NCBI GenBank assembly: GCA_032229885.1
Contig: JAVYAJ010000208.1
Location: 1 to 14,186 of the forward strand
Reading direction: 5' to 3'
DNA length: 14,186 nt
DNA from: Anammoximicrobium sp032229885
GTDB taxonomy: Bacteria > Planctomycetota > Planctomycetia > Pirellulales > Pirellulaceae
Of this stretch, positions 5,939-12,939 are shown in pieces. The notes beneath the pieces are model-generated. The model did no database searches and was not told the origin of the DNA. It saw only the letters and a program-made list of their open reading frames with translations. The stretch's first letter is position 1; each line of letters starts with the position of its first letter. A program made the position numbers and the translations under genes.

Positions 5939-8900
5939 TCACCAGGCGGCGAAGGCGAGCGAGGTTTGTATCGGATACGGACAGGTGCAGCCAGAGCTGG
6001 CCTCCGGGATCAGGATCAAGCCGCCGGCGGGAATCATGTTGATAAAGCAACCCGGCCTGCTGACTTGATTCAAACGCGAGGGGCCGCCACCGGGACGCAG
6101 GTCGTACATCCACGGATTGTTGCCGCGCCAGAACAGGCAGTTCGCGGACGCCGAGACCAATCCACAGCCGTGGCCGCGGCGATCGAAGGTCCAGTCTTCG
6201 AGCCGCTTTCCGGTGCGTAGGTTGTACGCGTACGGCCAGACATAAGCGGTGTCGCCCAGCAAATTCGGATGCTGGTTGTACTCGCCATGCCCGCCGCGAA
6301 CGGCGAGCTTGGTCGGGTGTTCAGCCTGCCACAGCGGCGCGCCCGTGGCGGCTTCGAAGGCTTGTAGACAGAACACGATCGACTCGTCGCCGCGCGCTTG
6401 CGCCAACGCGGCGCTGCCGCTGGCCGCGATCTGCTCGCCTCGGTCGATGCGGCTGCTGGTCACCAACAGCACCCCGGCGGACGAGCTGAGATACGTCGGC
6501 TGCTGAAAGCCGCTGACGTCGATCGGGCGGCGGAACACGGGGCTGCCCGTCTGAAGATCCAGGGCTACCAAGCAGGTCTGGCCGCGGGCGTTGATTTCCC
6601 GCATCGTGACGCGGCCCGTGGCGTCGGCTTCGACCGGTGCGTCGTTGTCCAAAAAGCACACCCGGCCGTCGACGACCGTCAGGGTCGGGTCGATCACGCG
6701 TCCGGCGCTGTGCGTCCAGCGCGTCTGGCCGGTGTCACAGTCCAGTGCGAACAGCGCCCGGCTGGTCGCGAACTTCATGTTCGGATACCAGACCGGCGCC
6801 GTATCCAACTGGGCCTCGCGCGTGATCTGGCGATACGTCGTTCCCTGGCGGCGAACACTGCCCAAGACCAGATCGGCCGCCCGAGCCAGGTAACCCCATT
6901 CGGTCGGTTGGGCGTCGGCCGCGGGCGGCGCTTGATAACTGGCGAGCGGCTGGCCGGTGCGGACGTCGAATCGTCGACATTCGCGGCCGGCCACGACGTG
7001 CAACGCCCGCTGGTCGACCACCAGGCTGCTGGTGTCGAGAAAGACGCCGACCCGCCGCGAGTTCTGGACTTCGGCGTTCCACAGCGGAACGCCATTGTAG
7101 GCGTCCACGGCGAAGATGACCTCGTCGCCCGGGATGAACAGGCGTCCATCCTTGTACAGCGGCGGGACGTTGCGAAAATGCCGATCCACCATCCGCCGCG
7201 GCCCGGGCTCGCCGAACCATTGGAGGCGCGTCGCCGAGCCGACCAGTTGATCGTCGCTGCACGAACTGTTGGCCGGATCGGCGTAGGTATGCGTCCACTC
7301 GCCGCTGCCCGGCAGCGCGCCGCGCGTCCCGATCCCGACGACCCAATCTTCGCGCTGCTCGACCTGCCAGTCCGGCAGCCGCGCGTCGCCCCATGCCTTC
7401 AATTCGGCCGCCGTCACTTGGTCGCCGCGTCCCGCCATGATGATCCGCCCGCCGCAGGGGCGCAGCACGCGCGCCAGCTCGTCGACCGACGCGGGCAATT
7501 CGCCATTTTCCAACAGCGATTCGCAGACAATCACGTTGGCAAACCCCGACGGGTATGGCAGCGTATCGCCGACCTGCTGGTGGACGACGATCCGGTCGCC
7601 GTACAGGCCGTCTTCGTCCAGCACGGCCCGCACGGCGGCGAGGCGCGCCGGATCGCGCTGGACGCCCACAATGCGCCAGCCGGTGTGCGCGGCCAACTCG
7701 CGCACCAGGTGGCCGGACTCGCAGCCCAGCACCAGACAATAACCTGCGTGGAGGTCGCTTTCTCGCGCGATCAAGCCGGCCACATGCGCCGCCCGTTCGT
7801 TTGCGGCTTTGTCCGCCGCGGCGCGCGGCGGGCGACGCGCCAGCGGGGGCTGGGCCGTGGCTGCCCGCGTTTCATCCGGCGCGGCAAAACAATGGATCAC
7901 GCCCTGATCCGTGCTCGCCATCAAACGACCATCGACGACGCTCAATCCATAAGCTTTTCCGGAAACGGGCGCGGTCCAGACGACGGTTCCGTTGGCCGAG
8001 TCAATCGCCGCGATTTCGCCGTCGCCGCCGACGACCACCGCACCGTCCACGGCGATCATGGCCAGCGAGTGACGACACTCGACCTTCCAGAAGCTGCACG
8101 CGGCGATTTCGCGCCCGAGTTGGGCAGCCCGTTCGGCTAGCGCCGCTGCTTGGCGCTCGACGGCCTCGGCGGCGGCTCGATCGCTAGCCTCGGCCGGTGC
8201 GGCGCTCTTGAGCCGTTTCTGTTCGGCGGCCAGCGCCGTTTGTTGGGCCGTCAGCGCGGCGTAACGCACGTGGTCGAAGGCCGAAAGCTGGGTCTCCGAC
8301 TGCATGTACGCGATCGGCCCCTGGACCGCCAACCGCAGGCCGTCGAATGCGGCGATCGTCTCTGTCGTCTCGACGCCGACCACGTTCAATCGCCGCACGG
8401 CGCGGCCTGGGCCCGAGACGACCGAGTCTCCCATCAATAGCCCATAGGCGCCTCCCGCGCCGGGCACCTCGCCCAACCGCCGCCCATCGTCGCGAGCAAA
8501 GACCGTGGGATTGGTCCGCCCGGTCGGCACGTACAGCCGCTGGGGCGAAGCCAGCAGATAGCCCTGGGCCGAGACGGGGACCTCGTGTTTCCATTTGATC
8601 TGGCCGCTGCTGGCGTCCAGCGCGACCAGATAGACCTTCTGCTGCGGAAACAGGCCCGCCCCGAAATACGCCGTGCCATCGGCAACGACGATCCCCGTGC
8701 GGATGGGCCACAGCGAGATCATTCGCCCGTTTCCCGGCAGACAGGCCGGCGACTCGGCCGGTGTGTACTTCCACACCAGTTGTCCGTCATCCGCTCGCAG
8801 GCAGTAGACCCACCCGTCGTCCGAGCCAAAATAAACGCGACCATCCGCGATCGTCGGCGCCAGCCGCACCGGTCCGTCGCTGAAGAAGGACCACACCGGA

Positions 8901-9286
8901 TCGCCCGTCCGTGCGTCCAGCGCATACAGCTTGTCGTCAGCAGACGATCCAAAGAAGACGCGGCCCTCGGCGCCGACCACCTGGAACGCGCGATCAAAGG
9001 TCATCAGCGCCCGCAGCCCCTCGTGGCGATTGAGCACGTCGCGCCGCGCCGGCTCGGGCCAGGCGGGCCGTGGCGCGTGCGCCGAGCGATGCGTCCAGGA
9101 CTCGCGCAACGGAAACAGCAGCGCGTCCCGCGTCGCCCCGCTACGGGTGTAATCGCCCAGATATGTCGGCCAGTCGGCGGCCCCAATCGCGCTGATCGCG
9201 AGCAGGCCACACATGGTCGCCATCAGCAACGTTGGCAATGCGGTCCGGTAGCCAAAGCCTGGCGCATGGCGCGCGAGAGATGACAT
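5939..9286 (-). CDS. Exported PQQ-type beta-propeller protein with internal methyltransferase-like domain
   Basis: A 1115-aa protein. Residues 1-37 form a signal peptide (hydrophobic 15-36, ending AIGAA before DWPTYLGDYTRSG). The first PQQ-like propeller runs from about 38 to 470, with blades such as GRVYFGSDDGWVYCLRADDG (149-168). It is interrupted by an Ala/Glu/Arg-rich probable coiled coil (340-395). Residues about 500-620 (nt 7427-7789) look like a class I SAM methyltransferase: CLVLGCESGHLVREL (517-531), RIVGVQRDPARL (538-549), GDTLPYPSGFANVIVCES (573-590), ARVLRPCGGRIIMAGRG (605-621). A second propeller follows (about 700-1095), ending with SGCTCPYPIQTSLAF. The acidic residue normally ending strand beta-2 is Gln543, and one motif I glycine is Glu523, so SAM binding is doubtful. 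The start at 9286 has GGGAG 7 nt upstream and gives a clean signal peptide; an in-frame ATG 17 codons earlier is less likely. The propellers may be structural or binding scaffolds; PQQ binding itself is unproven. Confidence 0.85.
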   Translation of the reverse strand: MSSLARHAPGFGYRTALPTLLMATMCGLLAISAIGAADWPTYLGDYTRSGATRDALLFPLRESWTHRSAHAPRPAWPEPARRDVLNRHEGLRALMTFDRAFQVVGAEGRVFFGSSADDKLYALDARTGDPVWSFFSDGPVRLAPTIADGRVYFGSDDGWVYCLRADDGQLVWKYTPAESPACLPGNGRMISLWPIRTGIVVADGTAYFGAGLFPQQKVYLVALDASSGQIKWKHEVPVSAQGYLLASPQRLYVPTGRTNPTVFARDDGRRLGEVPGAGGAYGLLMGDSVVSGPGRAVRRLNVVGVETTETIAAFDGLRLAVQGPIAYMQSETQLSAFDHVRYAALTAQQTALAAEQKRLKSAAPAEASDRAAAEAVERQAAALAERAAQLGREIAACSFWKVECRHSLAMIAVDGAVVVGGDGEIAAIDSANGTVVWTAPVSGKAYGLSVVDGRLMASTDQGVIHCFAAPDETRAATAQPPLARRPPRAAADKAANERAAHVAGLIARESDLHAGYCLVLGCESGHLVRELAAHTGWRIVGVQRDPARLAAVRAVLDEDGLYGDRIVVHQQVGDTLPYPSGFANVIVCESLLENGELPASVDELARVLRPCGGRIIMAGRGDQVTAAELKAWGDARLPDWQVEQREDWVVGIGTRGALPGSGEWTHTYADPANSSCSDDQLVGSATRLQWFGEPGPRRMVDRHFRNVPPLYKDGRLFIPGDEVIFAVDAYNGVPLWNAEVQNSRRVGVFLDTSSLVVDQRALHVVAGRECRRFDVRTGQPLASYQAPPAADAQPTEWGYLARAADLVLGSVRRQGTTYRQITREAQLDTAPVWYPNMKFATSRALFALDCDTGQTRWTHSAGRVIDPTLTVVDGRVCFLDNDAPVEADATGRVTMREINARGQTCLVALDLQTGSPVFRRPIDVSGFQQPTYLSSSAGVLLVTSSRIDRGEQIAASGSAALAQARGDESIVFCLQAFEAATGAPLWQAEHPTKLAVRGGHGEYNQHPNLLGDTAYVWPYAYNLRTGKRLEDWTFDRRGHGCGLVSASANCLFWRGNNPWMYDLRPGGGPSRLNQVSRPGCFINMIPAGGLILIPEASSGCTCPYPIQTSLAFAAW

Positions 9287-9330
9287 CCAATTGCTCCCTA
9301 TATGGTCCGTCTTGATCGCGGCTAGACGTC

Positions 9331-9422
9331 TGTCCACCTATTCGGACTCGCCACAATAGGTTGCGTCGCTCGCGATCGCGTTTTGCCCAGCGTATTGTGG
9401 GGCGAGTCCATGTTTTTGGACA
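9331..9422. repeat. 92-bp imperfect palindrome
   Basis: The two ends pair in three blocks: TGTCCA (9331-9336) with TGGACA (9417-9422), GGACTCGCC (9344-9352) with GGCGAGTCC (9401-9409), and ACAATA (9353-9358) with TATTGT (9393-9398). A symmetrical 7-nt internal loop separates the first two blocks and a 2-nt bulge lies between the last two. That is 21 perfect pairs around a 34-nt centre, which itself contains the palindrome CGCGATCGCG (9371-9380). The element begins 45 bp upstream of the propeller gene start. It looks like a REP/MITE-type extragenic palindrome or a leader structure. Confidence 0.7.
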
Positions 9423-9433
9423 AGCCCCGTAAC

Positions 9434-9449
9434 GCGGGCTTGCGCCCGC
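9434..9449. repeat. 6-bp hairpin GCGGGC/GCCCGC
   Basis: GCGGGC (9434-9439) and GCCCGC (9444-9449) form a perfect stem with the loop TTGC. It lies directly after the 92-bp palindrome. There is no T run on either side. Confidence 0.45.
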
Positions 9450-9460
9450 AACCCACAGCG

Positions 9461-9504
9461 CTCGTGCTCGTACTCGTCATCCGGCAATCGAGTACGAGTA
9501 CGAG
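9461..9504. repeat. 16-bp inverted repeat of GAGTAC units
   Basis: CTCGTGCTCGTACTCG (9461-9476) pairs with CGAGTACGAGTACGAG (9489-9504) at 15 of 16 positions across a 12-nt loop. Each arm is itself a 6-bp tandem repeat (CGAGTA). As RNA the single mismatch can be a wobble pair, so the hairpin would be very stable. Such CTCGTACTCG tracts seem to recur between genes in planctomycetes and relatives; that is from memory. Confidence 0.65.
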
Positions 9505-9528
9505 GCTGCTGCACAGACTACTGTACAA

Positions 9529-9551
9529 GATGCGCGCGTGACGCGCGCATC
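9529..9551. repeat. 23-bp near-perfect palindrome GATGCGCGCGT-g-ACGCGCGCATC
   Basis: Two 11-bp arms (9529-9539 and 9541-9551) are exact inverted copies around a single central G. Alternating CG dominates the centre. There is no T run, so it is not an intrinsic terminator. It is the third strong dyad within 130 bp. Confidence 0.65.
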
Positions 9552-9871
9552 CTACGGACTGAGACTCTAAGCTATGCGGCTCAAACGCATCCCTCGCGAC
9601 AGGCCGCTGCAGCGATAGAGGCCACGCGCGGTCGCGGCCGCAATCGGATGGACGCGCCGCAGCGCGCCCCTTCAGGACGACGCACTTCCCTGCCGTCGCT
9701 ACCCAGCCATGTCGCCCATTCTTGTGTCGTGTTCGGATCGTTCCTCCAGCAATCTGAGGCAGCTTCCTGCTCGATGTCCCATCACTCGTCACGTCTGGCC
9801 TTAGTCCCGACGCTGTTCATCCCGAGATCGCTGACGAAGCTCAGGGTAACGCTGGTATGGCGCCTCGACTT

Positions 9872-10323
9872 TCACACGGTCGCCTTCGCCTTATACAGCG
9901 CAACGAGATGTTCCAACGTCGCTACGTAGTGTGGATGCTCTTCACCCGAGGCTTTCGTCGAGAAGCAGGCTCATCGTCCAGCTTCGTAGGATAAGCATGA
10001 TCGACATCTTGCTCAGAGAAAGGCAAACGAGACTCTTACGGACGTTCTCCGGAGCCATGCGCCACCGCCATCGGCACGTTGGGTATACCATGTGCTCGAC
10101 ATAAGGCGAGCGAAGTAACCCGTTCGTAGTAGTGGTGCTCGCGGACGGCGAGCAATACCACAAGGATCTGGGGGGCAATTCCCGTCCTGTGTGCGACATC
10201 GCACGCGGCGTCCTTCTTAGGATCGCGTCCAAAACTTAGCGTCGAGTCTGGTTGCTGGTTCCTGAAGACGCTCGCCAAGGTCCGTGGGCGATCTCGGCGC
10301 GCGGCAGTAGACCAGAAGCTCAA
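9872..10323 (-). pseudogene. Possible remnant of one or two decayed genes
   Basis: Two minus-strand stretches read like protein but are broken by stops and shifts. The frame from 10323 to 10036 contains LLAVREHHYYERVTSLALC and then RAHGIPNVPMAVAHGSGERP before a stop. Downstream, 9970 to 9872 reads ASGEEHPHYVATLEHLVALY and then KAKATV and a stop, recalling tetratricopeptide repeats of the GEEHPDYATSLNNLAALY type. The frames differ, there is no ribosome-binding site and nothing joins them, so if they were coding they are decayed. The repeat resemblance is short and could be chance. Confidence 0.22.
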
Positions 10324-10333
10324 GATGTGCTTG

Positions 10334-10347
10334 GGAGGCGCGCCTCC
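10334..10347. repeat. Perfect 14-bp palindrome GGAGGCGCGCCTCC
   Basis: A complete dyad with no spacer, about 300 bp upstream of the hydrolase start. Its position is compatible with a protein-binding site, but nothing else in the sequence supports that. Confidence 0.4.
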
Positions 10348-10581
10348 AGATCTTCCGCAGGTTTGGCGTCGAACAGATCAATTGTCATTCGGCGGACACG
10401 CACTCTTGGCAGCGGCTGGATCGACCTGCGGTGCGTAGTGCCGGCTCCGGCCCACGCCAAAGCAGGGATCGAGCCGCGCCACGGCGGCCTGCATGGGCGG
10501 TTCGCCGGCGAGCCGCCGTTGCGGGCCGATTCCGCTGTGCCCGGGGAAACGCTGCAAATCGGGGCGTTTACTACTTGTTTC

Positions 10582-10609
10582 CCGTCCGCATATCCGGTAG
10601 GACGGACGG
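10582..10609. repeat. Hairpin in the leader of the hydrolase operon
   Basis: CCGTCCG (10582-10588) and CGGACGG (10603-10609) form a 7-bp stem with a 14-nt loop. It ends 10 nt before the run of six T residues that leads into the ribosome-binding site. The gap before the T run makes a normal intrinsic terminator unlikely, but a leader-control structure is possible. Confidence 0.4.
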
Positions 10610-10619
10610 TTGTATCGAG

Positions 10620-10631
10620 CTTTTTTCGGAG
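10620..10631 (+). promoter_or_regulatory. U-rich tract plus Shine-Dalgarno (CTTTTTTCGGAG)
   Basis: This is the second copy of the 12-mer at 289-300. GGAG ends 9 nt before the ATG at 10641 and decides that start over the in-frame ATG at 10431, whose extension is Arg-rich and would bury the signal peptide. Confidence 0.65.
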
Positions 10632-10640
10632 CGATTCGCG

Positions 10641-12929
10641 ATGAGACGATCCTTGTCGGTATTGTTGCTGGCGCCGTTGCTGGTGGCCGTTATGCCCGGT
10701 TTGCTGTCGGCTGGCGAAGCGGCGGTCGAGGCGGCGCCGTTGCCCGGGACCGAGCCCTTGACGTGGGATGATGATATCGCGTCGCGTCTGGTCGATGGCG
10801 TCGACCGGTTTCTGCTGGGCAAACTTGCTGCGTCGATCGACCAGCGCGCCCCGTACTGGCGCCGCGATTTCACGTCGCCCCAGGCATACTGCGAATCGGT
10901 CGAGCCGAATCGCCAACGCTTGGCGCACATCCTGGGCGTTCGCGATCAGCGGATCGAGTTCGACGGGCTCGAGTTGCTGGAGACGACCTCGCAGTCCGCG
11001 CTGGTCGGACGCGGGCCGGGGTACAAGATCTTCGCCGTGCGCTGGCCCGTGTTTCGTTACGTCCATGCCGAGGGACTGTTGCTGCGCCCCGACGCGGCGA
11101 CGCCCGCGGCGCGGGTGATCGCGATCCCCGATGCGGACCAGACGCCCGAGGCGATCTGCGGGTTGGTCGACGGCGTGCCGACCGAGGCGCAGTACGCGCG
11201 ACGATTGGCCGAACGCGGTTGTACGGTCCTGGCGCCGACGCTGATCAGCCGCGAGCTGCAGGCCCGCCGAAACCGAGCCGTCGTCACCAACCGCGAGTTC
11301 CTGTACCGGGCCTCGTTCGAGTTGGGACGACACATCATCGGCTATGAACTGCAAAAAATCCTGGCGGGCGTCGATTGGTTCGTCCGGGACGCCAAGGCCG
11401 AGCAGACGAAGATTGGCGTGTTTGGCTGGGGCGAGGGCGGCTTGTTGTCGCTGTACGCCGGCGCGTTGGATCCGCGGATCGACGTCGTCGGAGTCAGCGG
11501 CTATTTCGATTCACGGCAGAACATCTGGCAGGAACCGCTCGACCGCAACGTCTTCGGCCTGCTGGAACAGTTCGGCGACGCCGAGCTGGCGTCGCTGGCG
11601 GCGCCGCGACGGCTGATCGTCGAAGCCTGCCGAGGTCCGGAACTCGAGCTGCCGGGCCAGGGCGGCGCGCCCGCGCGGCTGGTGACGCCGAGCCTTGCGA
11701 CGGTCCGCGACGAAGTGGCGCGCGCCGAACAGTTGAGCCGCGCCAAGATCGATCTGATCGCGACGCCCGATGGCACGGGGCTGTACGGCTCGGACGCGGC
11801 GCTGAATCGTTTTCTCGAAGCGCTCGGCGGCGCGGCGAGCGCGCCTGCGACCTCGGCGGCGCCCGAGCGGCTGGGGGCGCCGCGCGACCTAGCGGCTCGT
11901 CAAGCCCGTCAGGCGCAGGAAATCGACGACCACAACCAATGGTTGCTCGTCGAGAGCCCGTATGTCCGTGACGAGTTCCTGAAAAAGCGGGACACGAGTT
12001 CCTTGGAGAAGTACGCGGCGTCCGTCGAGTCGTACCGCGAGCTGTTTCGCCGCGAAACGATCGGCTGGTTCGACGACGAACGCCTGCCGTTCAACCCGCG
12101 TACGCGGCGCAGCTACGACACGGAGAAATGGACGGGCTACGAGGTCGTTCTGGACGTCTGGCCCGATGTGATCGCCTATGGAATCCTGCTGTTGCCCAAA
12201 GACCTGAAACCCGACGAACGGCGGCCGGTCGTGGTCTGCCAGCACGGGCTCGAGGGCCGTCCGCAGCAGCTCGTCGCGGGCAACCATCCGGCCTATCACG
12301 ATTTCGCGGCCAAGCTGGCCGAACGAGGGTTCATCACCTTCGCCCCGCAGAACCTGTACATCTTCAAGGATCGGTTCCGGACGCTGCAGCGCAAAGCCAA
12401 TCCGCTGAAAAAGACGCTGTTCTCGGTGATCGTGCCCCAGCATCAGCAGATCGTCGACTGGCTGTCCACGTTGCCCGGCGTTGATCCGCAACGGATCGCG
12501 TTCTACGGGCTGTCGTACGGTGGCAAGAGCGCCATGCGGATTCCGCCGTTGGTCCCGAATTATTGCCTGTCGATCTGCTCCGGCGACTTCGACGATTGGG
12601 TCTGGAAGAACGCCTCGACGCGCGCTCCGTGCAGCTATGTTTGGACCGGCGAGTACGAGATCTACGAGTTCGATCTGGGCAGCACGTTCAACTATGCCGA
12701 GATGGCCGGGCTGATCGCCCCGCGTCCGTTCATGGTGGAACGCGGCCACTTCGATGGCGTGGCGCCGGACGAAGCGGTGGGATATGAGTTTGCCAAGGTG
12801 CGGCATCTGTACAACGCGCGGCTTGGCATCGGCGACCGTTGCGAGTTGGAATGGTTCGTCGGTCCGCACACCATTCACGGCGTGGGAACGTTCGAGTTTC
12901 TGCATCGGCATTTGAATTGGCCGAAGTGA
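10641..12929 (+). CDS. Exported twin alpha/beta hydrolase (dienelactone hydrolase/acetylxylan esterase-like)
   Basis: A 762-aa protein with a Sec signal peptide (hydrophobic 6-23, likely cleavage after LLSA at 24) and two alpha/beta-hydrolase domains in tandem. The C-terminal domain (about 490-762) looks active. The nucleophile elbow is GLSYGG (623-628) with Ser625, the oxyanion-side segment is VVCQHGLEGRP (531-541), the likely acid is Asp705 in ERGHFDGVAPDE, and the likely base is His743 in GPHTIHG. In the N-terminal domain (about 80-395) the elbow reads FGWGEGG (261-267), with Gly264 where the serine should be, so it is probably non-catalytic. A linker rich in Ala and Gln (397-430) joins them. 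Related proteins act on esters, often sugar or lactone esters; the substrate here is unknown. It is the first gene of an operon with the Tm-1-like protein, whose Shine-Dalgarno overlaps this stop codon. Confidence 0.88.
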   Translation: MRRSLSVLLLAPLLVAVMPGLLSAGEAAVEAAPLPGTEPLTWDDDIASRLVDGVDRFLLGKLAASIDQRAPYWRRDFTSPQAYCESVEPNRQRLAHILGVRDQRIEFDGLELLETTSQSALVGRGPGYKIFAVRWPVFRYVHAEGLLLRPDAATPAARVIAIPDADQTPEAICGLVDGVPTEAQYARRLAERGCTVLAPTLISRELQARRNRAVVTNREFLYRASFELGRHIIGYELQKILAGVDWFVRDAKAEQTKIGVFGWGEGGLLSLYAGALDPRIDVVGVSGYFDSRQNIWQEPLDRNVFGLLEQFGDAELASLAAPRRLIVEACRGPELELPGQGGAPARLVTPSLATVRDEVARAEQLSRAKIDLIATPDGTGLYGSDAALNRFLEALGGAASAPATSAAPERLGAPRDLAARQARQAQEIDDHNQWLLVESPYVRDEFLKKRDTSSLEKYAASVESYRELFRRETIGWFDDERLPFNPRTRRSYDTEKWTGYEVVLDVWPDVIAYGILLLPKDLKPDERRPVVVCQHGLEGRPQQLVAGNHPAYHDFAAKLAERGFITFAPQNLYIFKDRFRTLQRKANPLKKTLFSVIVPQHQQIVDWLSTLPGVDPQRIAFYGLSYGGKSAMRIPPLVPNYCLSICSGDFDDWVWKNASTRAPCSYVWTGEYEIYEFDLGSTFNYAEMAGLIAPRPFMVERGHFDGVAPDEAVGYEFAKVRHLYNARLGIGDRCELEWFVGPHTIHGVGTFEFLHRHLNWPK

Positions 12930-12939
12930 GAGGCGCGCG

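Larger units (their letters stand above)
9287..10640. other. Long divergent intergenic region
   Basis: This 1354-bp gap separates the divergently transcribed propeller gene (minus) and hydrolase operon (plus), so promoters for both should be here. The left 270 bp is packed with inverted repeats (9331-9422, 9434-9449, 9461-9504, 9529-9551). The middle, 9872-10323, contains minus-strand stretches that read like decayed protein-coding sequence. The right part has a 14-bp palindrome (10334-10347) and a hairpin just before the hydrolase ribosome-binding site (10582-10609). The minus-strand frame 10320-11354 mostly mirrors the hydrolase gene and is not called. No intact gene or RNA gene was recognised. 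Confidence 0.5.

Noticed and set aside
6398..8140. Plus-strand open frame of 580 codons opposite the propeller gene
   Set aside because: Arg/Ala/Gln-rich antisense translation with no family motif. The minus-strand protein has clear domains, a signal peptide and a ribosome-binding site. High GC keeps stops rare in the opposite frame.
9822..9850. GATCGCTGACGAAGCTCAGG region as a structured RNA or dispersed repeat
   Set aside because: It resembles intergenic sequences I have seen elsewhere, but no clean stem or second copy exists in the window.
10431..10640. N-terminal extension of the hydrolase to an upstream ATG
   Set aside because: The extra 70 residues are Arg-rich and unlike the family. 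The start at 10641 has a Shine-Dalgarno site and reveals a signal peptide.
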